From J027 sp965215855 (GTDB taxonomy: Bacteria > Chloroflexota > Anaerolineae > Aggregatilineales > J027), in contig CBDCER010000003.1 of NCBI GenBank assembly GCA_965215855.1, positions 3,410,001 to 3,474,000 on the forward strand: a stretch of DNA of 64,000 bases, given 5' to 3'. A program made the position numbers and the translations under genes. The number at the start of each line of letters is the position of its first letter. Within the stretch, counting starts at the first letter, position 1. Shown piece by piece: positions 7,820 through 16,809 of this stretch. Below the pieces are notes generated by a model. The model was not told where the DNA came from and ran no database searches. It was given only the letters and a program-made list of their open reading frames with translations.

Positions 7820-9061
7820 TTATTCCTGCACTGCTTCTTCCACAGGAGCCAATACAGTAAATGACCGAATCATCAGTTGGGCGTTGGCGATGGTTTCGTC
7901 GGCTGGTTCTTCGGCCAGAAAGTTGATGTCACGGCCAGGCGTTATCAACTCTGCGACATATAAATTACCTGCACTATCGTTGAGCAAGGCGGCTACTGCA
8001 CTAAAGGTGTTGCCGTCGATGTCTGCATAGGTGTAGCTGAGGCGATAGCCACTGCTGAATTCCTGGTCGTCTACCGTTTCATTGGTATCAAAGAATTCTG
8101 CTGTGGGCCGCAGCCTCGCCAGCCATGCCTCGGCATCTTCCATAGATTCCAGTGGTGTTGCGGCATAGGTTAGCATGGTGGCACGATAGCCGGTCATATC
8201 TTCGGTTCCCGTAAAGGTTTGTGCGAGGCCGGATTGCTCTGTTGTTTCCCAGGCGGGAGGTAACACCATCATCGCCAAATCGTCGGCGCTGACTCGTGCC
8301 AACCAGTTTTGTTCCAACAGCGGAATCATATGCGGATATACAACAATGGGCGCAAGTGCTAATTCGTTGATTTTGTTCAGAGACGCGCCATCATCGTCGG
8401 GTACGACGATCCGAACGGTCAACAGATAACTGTCTTCGATCCAGCTAATTTGGCGGCCCAGGTAGTCAACAGGGCAGGATGGGCTTGTGCGGTCGCCTTC
8501 CAACTTGAAATCGTAGATGGCGTATTCATCCTCGAAGCGTTGACCTGTGATTTCCCAGGCAGGATATTGGTCCCACTCTGTATCGAAGTAGGTTTCGGTG
8601 AATAGCTCATCTGCCAATGCTTGTGGCGTATCGTAATTCATACCGAGTTCGACAATGGTGTGCAGCACCGCACATTGTCCTCTGAAGATGGTACTGGCGC
8701 GATTTTCCTCGGTGAGATAACTATCCTGGAAATGAATCCACCAGTTACCCAGCGGCGCGAAACTTTGGAACAGACCACTGTTATGCAAATGTGGCGGATT
8801 GCCTTCGATGCCGTCGGCAACCGGTAGCGGATCGTTGTTATCCGTATCGGAGGATTGCGATTCGGGTGTCAAAAAGTCGAGGTCTTCAGTGTTTGTGTTT
8901 GAACTGGAACTCACATTCGGGATGACCAATGTGATGACGAATGTTGCAGTTATGAATAGGCCCAGTACGGTGGCGACAATCTGTGATGAGTTCATCCGGC
9001 GGAGTTTGCGCCAGCGTGCTTGAAAATAGCCAGGGGGGGGCTGGGTTTTCTTCTTTGCCAT
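7820..9061 (-). CDS. Single-pass membrane protein of unknown function
   Basis: A 413-residue protein. The N-terminus is basic (MAKKKTQPPPGYFQARWRKL), then one transmembrane helix at about 28-50 (VATVLGLFITATFVITLVIP), then a Ser/Asp-rich linker and an extracytoplasmic domain of about 340 residues. Trp- and Tyr-rich segments (GNWWIHFQDSYL, TEWDQYPAWEITGQ) suggest a compact beta-rich fold. I do not recognise a family. The gene follows another - strand unknown after a 48-base gap, so the two may form an operon. Confidence 0.6.
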   Translation of the reverse strand: MAKKKTQPPPGYFQARWRKLRRMNSSQIVATVLGLFITATFVITLVIPNVSSSSNTNTEDLDFLTPESQSSDTDNNDPLPVADGIEGNPPHLHNSGLFQSFAPLGNWWIHFQDSYLTEENRASTIFRGQCAVLHTIVELGMNYDTPQALADELFTETYFDTEWDQYPAWEITGQRFEDEYAIYDFKLEGDRTSPSCPVDYLGRQISWIEDSYLLTVRIVVPDDDGASLNKINELALAPIVVYPHMIPLLEQNWLARVSADDLAMMVLPPAWETTEQSGLAQTFTGTEDMTGYRATMLTYAATPLESMEDAEAWLARLRPTAEFFDTNETVDDQEFSSGYRLSYTYADIDGNTFSAVAALLNDSAGNLYVAELITPGRDINFLAEEPADETIANAQLMIRSFTVLAPVEEAVQE

Positions 9062-9109
9062 AGCGGTTTTACCTTTACATTTTCGATTATTGCCGAGCGT
9101 TGTCAGTGG

Positions 9110-10339
9110 TTATTGACAGCGATCTAGCATTTGGCTAAACAAGTTCAATTGTTGCCGCAAAGCCTGAGTGTGGGCTTTTGTGGCATAGGCATCAGTCATA
9201 TATTGCATCAACTCGATAAAGTGATTACCTTCGCCAAAGGGGTTGTCCAGCACCCAGTCGGGATTGGTAATGTTGGTGTTCAGCAGAACATAGCGAGCTT
9301 CCAGCCGCGATAGTTTGTAAACAACATCATAATATCGTGCATCCGATTTTCCTTTGTCCCGAAAAATCTGTTGAATGGCTGCTCGCAGTTGGCGGGCTTC
9401 ACCTTTGCTTGCCAGCAGATGCGCCATTAACCGTGCCGCGACATATTCCATCGTACAAATTTTGAATACTCGCCGGGCGGCCCTTCGTCGATCTATACTG
9501 GAGGTATAGATGTTGCCAGCTGCATAGCGATGTTGCGTCAGAGATGTGTCGCGGTGTTGCGGCGGCTGCCATTCGATCCACCCACACTGATCCAACGTTT
9601 GGGCACAATGCCAAATTGTGCCCATATAAGGCTGCTGCGTTTCATGATAGGCCAGCAAGGCCGACAAATGTCGATAGCGGTTTCTCAGCAGGTACTCGCC
9701 AAAATTGTCCGTGGCCTGCTGAAAATCTGCACCGCCTCTGATATTCATTTGTAGTAAAAAGCTGACCATTGGGGTCTGCGAACTGACGATAGCATGGACG
9801 CCCAGGAGTTTTTCAAAACCAGAAACCAGATGTGCCAGGCCCAAGGCTTCGTCTGGCGGCACATCCAGCATTTGCGTGATGGAGTGGTGGGGGAGTAGCC
9901 ACCCATTGTCTGAAGACCAGGTGAAAGTGTCATGCTGGGCGATATTCAGCAAATCATTGAGCTGGCTCATGGAGGTGTGGGATGGAGTCTGGATTTCTAG
10001 AACCAACAAGGCCAGGTTGCAGAGCAATTCGAAACGCCACTTGAGTTGCACAACGATATTCAAGCTGGGGACGACCGCCTGTACACTGCGCTCTGGGTTA
10101 ACGTGCATCAAATCTAGGGCAGTGGGTCGGAAGACAGCTTTGAAATCTTCCGTCAGAAACAATGGCTGATACATCTCTGGTATGTGGCGATGCCCAATAG
10201 CTGTGTCGTTGTTTTGCAACGCTGCCACATATGTTTGATCGACAAGCTCATCGGGATCGAGGATGCGATAATAGTCATCATCAATCAACATAGGGATAAA
10301 CATGAAGAGCTGAATGTCCGATGCTTGAATCTCGGTCAA
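9110..10339 (-). CDS. Cytoplasmic protein of unknown function
   Basis: A 409-residue protein starting at a TTG, supported by AGGAAAGG about 8 bases upstream. It has no signal peptide or membrane helix. It is rich in His, Gln and aromatic residues, mostly helical by eye, with a basic patch (SSIDRRRAARRVFKI) near residue 290. No motif of a known enzyme is visible. It lies upstream of, and probably co-transcribed with, the membrane protein at 7820-9061. Confidence 0.6.
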   Translation of the reverse strand: MTEIQASDIQLFMFIPMLIDDDYYRILDPDELVDQTYVAALQNNDTAIGHRHIPEMYQPLFLTEDFKAVFRPTALDLMHVNPERSVQAVVPSLNIVVQLKWRFELLCNLALLVLEIQTPSHTSMSQLNDLLNIAQHDTFTWSSDNGWLLPHHSITQMLDVPPDEALGLAHLVSGFEKLLGVHAIVSSQTPMVSFLLQMNIRGGADFQQATDNFGEYLLRNRYRHLSALLAYHETQQPYMGTIWHCAQTLDQCGWIEWQPPQHRDTSLTQHRYAAGNIYTSSIDRRRAARRVFKICTMEYVAARLMAHLLASKGEARQLRAAIQQIFRDKGKSDARYYDVVYKLSRLEARYVLLNTNITNPDWVLDNPFGEGNHFIELMQYMTDAYATKAHTQALRQQLNLFSQMLDRCQ

Positions 10340-10486
10340 TAGTTTGCCTTTCCTGGACGATCTGCTACCGGATTGATCTTACCATTACCATCCAGGGCAT
10401 TGAAGATGATTTTTTAAGAAATTGCCAATATTTTTGCGGTAGACTATGTTTGAATAGGAATTGAGGAGTGCTTGAAGGATAACATC

Positions 10487-11137
10487 ATGCTGAAAGGTCA
10501 TCTCGAACGTCGTGAGTTAGAAGCACAGGTTCGGAGCGAAGGCCGTTTGCCACCTGGACAGTCTGTCACAACAAAGTTTCCGGTGTTGCATTATGGACCT
10601 GTGCCCGTTTATGAGAATCTGAATACCTGGACATTTCGTGTCTATGGTTTGATTGAGGATGAACACACCTGGAGTTGGGAAGAGTTTTTGAAACTTCCAC
10701 GCCGCAAACTGGTCCTCGATCTCCATTGTGTCACACGCTGGAGCAAATTTGATACCGCGTGGGAAGGCGTGCATCTGCAAGACCTAGTGAATGCTGGGTT
10801 ACTGAAAATTAAGCCGGAAGCGAAATTCTGTATCCAACACTGTGAATTTGGGTATACCACCAACACATCACTGGATGCGGTACTCTCGGAGAATTTTTTA
10901 CTGGCGTTCCAATACGACGGTAAGCCACTGGACCCTGAACATGGCTATCCGTTGCGGGGCTTGATGGGCGCTGTAGCTGGTCAGAAAGCCGATACCGACC
11001 GCTATCTGTGGAAGGGCGGCAAATGGTTACGGGCACTGGAGTTCACGGCTGAAGATCGCCCTGGCTTTTGGGAAAATGCGGGTTATAACAATATTGCCAA
11101 CATTTGGCGTGAGGAACGCTATCGCAGCGGATGGTGA
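10487..11137 (+). CDS. Cytoplasmic sulfite oxidase-family molybdopterin protein
   Basis: A 216-residue protein with only the molybdopterin-binding domain of the sulfite oxidase family. It has no Tat signal and no dimerisation domain. Start: ATG at 10487 with AAGGA 7 bases upstream. A TTG at 10472 is also possible. Motifs are FRVYGLIEDE, LDLHCVTRWSKFDTAWEGV (Cys81 as the likely Mo ligand) and PEHGYPLRGLMGAVAGQKAD. It resembles the YuiH-type group. Substrate and electron partner are unknown. The queuosine gene follows on the same strand after 96 bases. Confidence 0.85.
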   Translation: MLKGHLERRELEAQVRSEGRLPPGQSVTTKFPVLHYGPVPVYENLNTWTFRVYGLIEDEHTWSWEEFLKLPRRKLVLDLHCVTRWSKFDTAWEGVHLQDLVNAGLLKIKPEAKFCIQHCEFGYTTNTSLDAVLSENFLLAFQYDGKPLDPEHGYPLRGLMGAVAGQKADTDRYLWKGGKWLRALEFTAEDRPGFWENAGYNNIANIWREERYRSGW

Positions 11138-11233
11138 AGGGCCGCCGCAGGTGCGGTAGCGAAGTGGATTAAGCAATAACCGATAAGCTGTCAGGGCATG
11201 TGTCCCCGGCAGTTTTTTCATGGTGGTGGTGTG

Positions 11234-12283
11234 ATGGAAAATCTCGTGCAGCGATTGAAACACAGGGCATCGGAACTGGGGTTCAATCGCCTCGGCATCA
11301 CACCTGCACAACCGTCACCGACGCTGGATGCTTATCTGCAATGGATCGCGGCGGGGATGCATGGGGCGATGGGCTATCTGGCCCGCGATGACCGCGTGGT
11401 ACGTCGCCAGGGCTTGAATGTGATTTTGCCTGGCGTTCGTAGTCTCATCATCGTGGCGCTTGAATACACCACGCTTCAGCCGCCGCCCGATGTCGTGAAT
11501 GACCCCCGAAGAGGCCGTATCTCGAATTATGCCTGGGGCATTGATTATCATGACCTGATGACATCGCGCCTCGAACAACTGGCAACATGGCTTCAGCATC
11601 AGGCGGACGGCAACCATCGCGTTTATGTGGATACTGGTGCGATCCTGGAGCGCAGCCATGCCCAACAGGCAGGGCTGGGCTTTGTAGGAAAAAACACGAT
11701 GCTGATCCATCCGCAAGCGGGTTCTTACTTTTTCCTGGGCGAGATCCTCACCACACTAAGTTTTGATGGCGTGTATAGCCAATCTCACCGCGAAACGATG
11801 TGTGGAACCTGTACACGCTGTCTCCAGGCGTGCCCGACAGATGCTTTTCCGCACTCATATCGCTTGGACGCTCGACGGTGCATCAGCTATCTGACGATTG
11901 AATTGAAGGGGCGTATACCGCTGGATTTGCGTCCTCAGATCGGCAATTGGGTTTATGGCTGCGATATTTGCCAGCAGGTTTGCCCCTGGAATCGCTTTGG
12001 TGTGGCGAGTATTGAGACGGATTTCTTTCCAGCTAGTATGGATGATGTGGCTCCCCACCTGAGCGATCTGCTGGAGTTGACAACGGCGTCCTTCAAAGAA
12101 CGATTTGCCCATTCACCTATCCTGAGAATTAAACGCGAGCGGCTGGTACGCAATGCTTGTATCGCGGCAGGAAATTCAGGCCAAGTGGAGTTTTTACCTG
12201 TGTTGCGGCGATTGGCGATTGAGGATGAATCTTCTTTGGTGCGCGAACATGCAGCTTGGGCTATCACGCGATTAGCAGAATGA
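11234..12283 (+). CDS. queG: Epoxyqueuosine reductase
   Basis: A 349-residue cobalamin- and iron-sulfur-dependent enzyme that reduces epoxyqueuosine to queuosine in tRNA. The ATG at 11234 is preferred because it opens the conserved N-terminal helix (MENLVQRLKHRASELGFNRL). VDTGAILERSHAQQAGLG contains the catalytic Asp (D133). Two [4Fe-4S] motifs are present: CGTCTRCLQACPTDAF (190-205) and CDICQQVCPWNRF (243-255). The C-terminal 60 residues look like a HEAT-type helical repeat, as in QueG. It heads a co-directional run with corA, rnd, a beta-CASP nuclease and surE. Confidence 0.95.
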   Translation: MENLVQRLKHRASELGFNRLGITPAQPSPTLDAYLQWIAAGMHGAMGYLARDDRVVRRQGLNVILPGVRSLIIVALEYTTLQPPPDVVNDPRRGRISNYAWGIDYHDLMTSRLEQLATWLQHQADGNHRVYVDTGAILERSHAQQAGLGFVGKNTMLIHPQAGSYFFLGEILTTLSFDGVYSQSHRETMCGTCTRCLQACPTDAFPHSYRLDARRCISYLTIELKGRIPLDLRPQIGNWVYGCDICQQVCPWNRFGVASIETDFFPASMDDVAPHLSDLLELTTASFKERFAHSPILRIKRERLVRNACIAAGNSGQVEFLPVLRRLAIEDESSLVREHAAWAITRLAE

Positions 12284-12313
12284 GCCTTGCAGCGACGTTC
12301 CACTCGCGTGATA

Positions 12314-13240
12314 ATGTTACCCATGCCTGTAGAAGTGATTCGATTTAACCGTGTAACCTGGACGAATATTGTCCATCCGGTGCCAGAGGATGTGGAGTAT
12401 CTGCGGCAAGAGTATCCGCACTTTCATCCGCTGGACCTGGAAGATGTGCTATCGACCATTGAGCGCCCCAAGCTGGATGAGTACGACGATTATCTGTTTG
12501 TGGTCCTCCAATTCCCGATTTGGGATCCTGTGCGCCGTATGAGCCGTTCTGCTGAGGTCGATCTGTTTGTTGGCAGCGGGTATGTGGTTACGGCACATGA
12601 TGGCAACCTGAAACCCCTGGGACAATTATTCAACGAGTGTAATACAGACGAAAAAGCACGCCAGCAGGTCATGGGGCGTGGGGCCAGTAAAGTGTTCTAT
12701 ACGGTGATTGACCGTCTGGTGGATTACCTGTTTCCGATGTTATATAAAATTGATGCCAAGATTCGTCGCCTGGAAGAAGATGTTTTTGTTGAAAACGAGC
12801 GCCGGATTATTCAGGAATTAGCTGTCGTTCGCCGAGACATCATCGCCATGCGCCGCATTGTACATCCCCAAGTTGCCATCGTCGAGAACCTGGAGCGCAT
12901 TGATCGTGCCTATATCCGTGAGGAACTGGATGTCTATTTCGGCGACATTCTTGACCATTTGAACAAAGCTACGGATTTGATCGCCTATCATGGTGAGATT
13001 GTCTTTGGCCTGACGGATACGGCGAATACGTTGGCGAACCTCCATACGAACGACATCATGCGTATTCTGACGTTGATCTCGGTTATTATGTTGCCATTGA
13101 CCCTGTTGAGCGGCATTTATGGCATGAATATTTTGCTGCCGCTGGCAGATTTCCAGTTTGCATTTTTGGTTATTATCTTAACCATGATTCTGATGGCAGT
13201 TTCGATGCTGGTCTATTTTCGCCGTCGTGGTTGGTTATGA
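12314..13240 (+). CDS. corA: CorA-type magnesium/cobalt transporter
   Basis: A 308-residue divalent cation channel. Alternative starts are the ATG at 12323 and a TTG at 12287. The large N-terminal cytoplasmic domain has the CorA funnel pattern (EYLRQEYPHFHPLDLEDVLS) and a long helical stalk (LYKIDAKIRRLEEDVFVE). Two C-terminal membrane helices flank the signature YGMN. The last residues YFRRRGWL are basic, as usual. It begins 30 bases after queG and is probably in the same transcript. Confidence 0.93.
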   Translation: MLPMPVEVIRFNRVTWTNIVHPVPEDVEYLRQEYPHFHPLDLEDVLSTIERPKLDEYDDYLFVVLQFPIWDPVRRMSRSAEVDLFVGSGYVVTAHDGNLKPLGQLFNECNTDEKARQQVMGRGASKVFYTVIDRLVDYLFPMLYKIDAKIRRLEEDVFVENERRIIQELAVVRRDIIAMRRIVHPQVAIVENLERIDRAYIREELDVYFGDILDHLNKATDLIAYHGEIVFGLTDTANTLANLHTNDIMRILTLISVIMLPLTLLSGIYGMNILLPLADFQFAFLVIILTMILMAVSMLVYFRRRGWL

Positions 13241-13252
13241 GTTGGTTCTGTA

Positions 13253-14389
13253 ATGAAATGCCCTGAAACTCCGGTCTTTATCAATAAAACTTCCGCTTTG
13301 ACTGCCTTGGTCGATGAACTCAGCCAAGAGGAGCATATTGCAGTCGATACTGAGTCGAATAGCTTGTTTGCTTATCAGGAACAGGTCTGCCTGATTCAGT
13401 TATCGGCACGCGGTGGGCACGACTATATTGTAGACCCATTGGCGATTAAAGATATGTCGTCCATTGGGCGATTGTTTGCCAACCCTGCCATTGAGGTGGT
13501 GTTTCATGCTGCCGAATATGACATCATGTGCCTGAAACGCGATTATGGTTTCGAGTTCCGCAACTTGTTTGACACGTACATCGCAGCCCGCACATTGGGG
13601 TGGGAAAAAGTGGGACTGAGTTCCTTGCTGGAAATACACTTTGGTGTCCAACTCGACAAACGTTATCAACAGGCCGATTGGCGTGTGCGTCCACTGCCAG
13701 CCGAGCAACTTTGCTACGCTCAATTGGATACCCACTATTTGCTAGAACTGCGCGATCATTTGCATGATGAACTGGTGGAACGCGGCTATTTGGAAGAGGC
13801 TCGTGAGTATTTTGATGACTTGACCCAGACTCTGCCTGCACACAAAGATTTTGACCCCGATGGCTTCTGGCGCATTCGTATGCCAAAGGATTTGGAGGGG
13901 TATAAACTGGCAGTTTTGCGCGAGCTTTACATGTGGCGCGAGCGCATCGCGGAAAAGCGCGATGTGCCGCCGTTCAAGGTTTTGCACAACTCAGCGCTGG
14001 TTTCTATTGCCCGTGACATTCCGCGTCGTTTCACAGACCTGCGGCGTATCAAAGGTCTCTCGCGGCGGATTGTAGACCGTTATGGAAAAGCGATTTTGCG
14101 TGTTGTGGAGCGTGGTGAACAAGAACCCACTCCCACCCGTAAATCACGGCCAGCGGCTCCTGATGCTGCGATTCTGGCCCGCTATGATGCTTTGCACGAG
14201 TGGCGCAAACAGAAGGCATTTGACCGGGGCGTGTCGAGCGATATTATTCTTTCAAAAGGAGCGTTATGGGCACTCGCCCATAAGGTTCCGCAGACTCATG
14301 CCGACTTGGCGCGTATTTCTGAGATTGGTCCTTATCGGCGCGAAAAATATGCCGATGAAATCCTGCAAGTTTTGGCGGAAGTAGAGTAG
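13253..14389 (+). CDS. rnd: Ribonuclease D with HRDC domains
   Basis: A 378-residue 3'-5' exoribonuclease of the DEDDy type acting in tRNA 3' maturation. Exo I is AVDTES (D32, E34), exo II is FHAAEYDI and exo III is YAQLDTHYLL with the conserved Tyr and Asp. Two HRDC-like helical domains follow: about 215-295 (WRERIAEKRDVPPFKVL) and about 310-378 (WRKQKAFDRGVSSDIIL). This length and order match canonical RNase D. It lies 12 bases before the beta-CASP nuclease gene, which suggests a joint RNA-processing operon. Confidence 0.94.
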   Translation: MKCPETPVFINKTSALTALVDELSQEEHIAVDTESNSLFAYQEQVCLIQLSARGGHDYIVDPLAIKDMSSIGRLFANPAIEVVFHAAEYDIMCLKRDYGFEFRNLFDTYIAARTLGWEKVGLSSLLEIHFGVQLDKRYQQADWRVRPLPAEQLCYAQLDTHYLLELRDHLHDELVERGYLEEAREYFDDLTQTLPAHKDFDPDGFWRIRMPKDLEGYKLAVLRELYMWRERIAEKRDVPPFKVLHNSALVSIARDIPRRFTDLRRIKGLSRRIVDRYGKAILRVVERGEQEPTPTRKSRPAAPDAAILARYDALHEWRKQKAFDRGVSSDIILSKGALWALAHKVPQTHADLARISEIGPYRREKYADEILQVLAEVE

Positions 14390-14400
14390 GAGTTTTTGAG

Positions 14401-15807
14401 ATGAAGATTACGTTTCACGGTGCAGCCCAAACGGTGACAGGATCCCGGCATCTGGTCGAGGTCAATGGTTATCGCATTTTGTTGGATTGTGGACTTTATC
14501 AGGGAAGGCGTAAAGAGGCTTTTGCACGTAACCGTGACCTTGGATTTGACCCCAAATCTATTGATGCCGTTGTTTTGTCTCATGCTCACATCGACCATTC
14601 CGGTAATATTCCGAGCCTTATCAAGCATGGCTATTATGGGCCAGTCTATTGCACTCATGCTACCCGCGATCTGGCGGCGGCCATGTTGCCAGATAGTGGG
14701 CATATTCAGGAACGAGATGCTGAGTTCGTCAACAAAAAACACGCGAAACGCGGAGAGCCGCCCGTCGATCCGCTTTACACTGAAGATGATGCGTATGAGA
14801 GCTTGAAGGTCTTCGAGTCCATCAACTATAACTGGACTAAACGTATTCTGGAGGGTGTAAATCTCACCTTTTATGATGCGGGCCATATGCTGGGGAGTGC
14901 AATTGTTGAGCTAGAGGTCAATGATCGGGAGGCTGGCCGCGACTATCGTCTCGTGTTCAGTGGAGATCTGGGGCGCAAAGGCTTGCCGATTTTGCGTGAC
15001 CCAACCCCGATGAAGAGTGCTGATATTCTTATTTTGGAAAGCACCTATGGTGGACGTAAGCATGACCCGATGGGCGATACTTCGCTTGATCTCAAGACCA
15101 TCATCGACCGTATTGTGCAGACCAAAGGGGTGCTGGTGATTCCCGCTTTTGCGGTGGGACGTACCCAGCAAATTGTTTACACATTGCAGAAACTTCATAG
15201 CGCGGGCGAGATACCTGTGTTGCCCATTTTCGTCGATTCGCCGCTGGCGATCAATGCCACCACAGCCTTTCAAATGCACCCCGAAGCCTATGATGCCGAA
15301 GTGCGGTCGTATATGATGCAATATCATGATGATGACATCTTTGGTTTCGAGAAATTGCTCTATACACGGAAGGTAGAGGAGAGCAAGGCGCTGAATACGC
15401 TGGAAGGGCCATTCGTTGTTATCAGTGCCAGCGGCATGTGCGAGGCGGGGCGCATTTTGCACCATCTTCGCAATCGCGTCGAAGACCCGAACAATTGTGT
15501 GTTGATTACTGGCTGGCAAGCACCACACACATTGGGCCGTCGCTTGATTGACCATGTGTCGCCCATACGAATCTTTGGACAGGAACATCCGGTTCGCGCT
15601 GAAGTTCGCAAACTGAACGGTCTTTCCGGTCATGCAGACGGCGACGAATTGGTGGCGTGGGTGCGTGCGATGGAAAAACGCCCGCGTCAGACTTTCCTGG
15701 TGCATGGCGAATTGGATGCGGCTACTGCGTTGAAGCAACGCCTTCAATCTGAACTGAATCTGGATACGGTCCACGTTCCGGAATTGCACGAACAGGTCAA
15801 AATATGA
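14401..15807 (+). CDS. Beta-CASP metallo-beta-lactamase RNase
   Basis: A 468-residue nuclease of the CPSF73-like bacterial group. Motif 2 is SHAHIDHSG. Further metal-binding stretches are DSGHIQ, DAGHMLGSAIV and FSGDLGRKG. The beta-CASP insert carries PAFAVGRTQQ, SASGMCEAGRILHHL and GWQAPHTLGRRL. The C-terminal motif is LSGHADGDEL followed by FLVHGEL. Such enzymes are endo- or 5'-3' exonucleases acting on RNA. AGGAG stands about 9 bases before the ATG. Its stop overlaps the next small gene by four bases, implying translational coupling. Confidence 0.93.
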   Translation: MKITFHGAAQTVTGSRHLVEVNGYRILLDCGLYQGRRKEAFARNRDLGFDPKSIDAVVLSHAHIDHSGNIPSLIKHGYYGPVYCTHATRDLAAAMLPDSGHIQERDAEFVNKKHAKRGEPPVDPLYTEDDAYESLKVFESINYNWTKRILEGVNLTFYDAGHMLGSAIVELEVNDREAGRDYRLVFSGDLGRKGLPILRDPTPMKSADILILESTYGGRKHDPMGDTSLDLKTIIDRIVQTKGVLVIPAFAVGRTQQIVYTLQKLHSAGEIPVLPIFVDSPLAINATTAFQMHPEAYDAEVRSYMMQYHDDDIFGFEKLLYTRKVEESKALNTLEGPFVVISASGMCEAGRILHHLRNRVEDPNNCVLITGWQAPHTLGRRLIDHVSPIRIFGQEHPVRAEVRKLNGLSGHADGDELVAWVRAMEKRPRQTFLVHGELDAATALKQRLQSELNLDTVHVPELHEQVKI

Positions 15808-16013
15808 GCCAGCACGATATTTTCTTTGATGAGTGGCGAGACTGCCTGAAGGCGCATTATCTGTATGTGGTGCGGACTGAGGACCACGTGACCGAGCCGA
15901 CATTACGCGGGATTTTGCTGGATGCCGGCATTACGGAAGGCGAAATTGAAGCTTGGTATCAGGAAGCGATTCAACCTCCGGAGCCGCCGCCACAACCCAG
16001 CTTATTCGACTGA
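15804..16013 (+). CDS. Small protein with C-terminal QPSLFD (clamp-binding-like), unknown
   Basis: A 69-residue protein whose ATG overlaps the stop of the beta-CASP nuclease (ATGA), so translation is probably coupled. Residues 1-50 look helical and acidic (FDEWRDCLKAHYLYVV, AGITEGEIEAWYQEA). A Pro-rich linker (PPEPPPQ) then presents QPSLFD at the C-terminus. This fits the pentapeptide pattern QxSLF used by bacterial proteins to bind the DNA polymerase sliding clamp. That role is inference. The family is not recognised, but the coupling and the frame are convincing for a real gene. Confidence 0.75.
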   Translation: MSQHDIFFDEWRDCLKAHYLYVVRTEDHVTEPTLRGILLDAGITEGEIEAWYQEAIQPPEPPPQPSLFD

Positions 16014-16032
16014 TTACTGTTGAGCGAGATTG

Positions 16033-16809
16033 ATGCCGAATATTCTTGTTTCTAATGACGATGGGATTTTTGCACCGGGGCTGCATACATTGGCGACGGC
16101 GATGCTGGATATTGGGCAGGTGTGGGTGGTGGCTCCCAAAGATAACCATAGCGCCAGCGGCCATCGTAAAACGATGTATCGCCCGCTGCGAGCCACGCCA
16201 GTCACTCATGTGTTTCCGCCGGAGATCACAGCTTATGCGGTTGACGGCGCACCGTCCGATTGTGTGGCGCTGGCGGCGATGGGACTGATTGATACCAAAA
16301 TTGATATTGTCGTGTCGGGCATTAATAGCGGGCCGAATATGGGGCAAGACTTGACGTATAGTGGCACAGTGAGCGTGGCGCTGGAGGCGGCGATTTTTGG
16401 CCTGCCAGCAGTCGCGTTTTCGCTAGATAGTCGCGGCCCGGATGCGGATTATGCGGCCTCTGGTGCAATGGCTCAACGTATCACACGCCAGGTACTCGCG
16501 CAGGGGCTACCGCATCACACCATTCTCAATGTCAATATTCCGGCTATTCCCCAAGATGACATTGTTGGATTGCGCGTCACCAGCCAGGGCCGGCGCGATT
16601 ATCGAGATATTTTGGATCAACGGACGGATCCATTTGGCAAACCCTATTATTGGATTGCGGGTGTTGAGCCAGGCGGCGATACTCGCGCTGAAGGGACTGA
16701 CATTTGGGCGGTGCATGAGGGCTATGTCTCGATTACTCCCATTCATCTCGATATGACACGCCATGAATTTATTCCCACCTTGCGCAATTGGGATTGGGAC
16801 GCATCTTAA
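16033..16809 (+). CDS. surE: 5'/3'-nucleotidase SurE
   Basis: A 258-residue metal-dependent nucleoside monophosphate phosphatase. The ATG at 16033 directly follows an in-frame TTG. ILVSNDDGIFAPGL carries the paired metal-binding Asp residues (D8, D9). APKDNHSASGH and SGINSGPNMGQDLTYSGTV are the other conserved metal and phosphate loops. Length is normal. The gene lies in the RNA-processing run 16 bases after the small clamp-motif protein. Its stop codon overlaps the start of the next gene (TAATG). Confidence 0.95.
   Translation: MPNILVSNDDGIFAPGLHTLATAMLDIGQVWVVAPKDNHSASGHRKTMYRPLRATPVTHVFPPEITAYAVDGAPSDCVALAAMGLIDTKIDIVVSGINSGPNMGQDLTYSGTVSVALEAAIFGLPAVAFSLDSRGPDADYAASGAMAQRITRQVLAQGLPHHTILNVNIPAIPQDDIVGLRVTSQGRRDYRDILDQRTDPFGKPYYWIAGVEPGGDTRAEGTDIWAVHEGYVSITPIHLDMTRHEFIPTLRNWDWDAS

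Noticed and set aside
15931..16347. 138-codon - strand frame
   Set aside because: It is antisense to the small protein and surE, both with clear frames.
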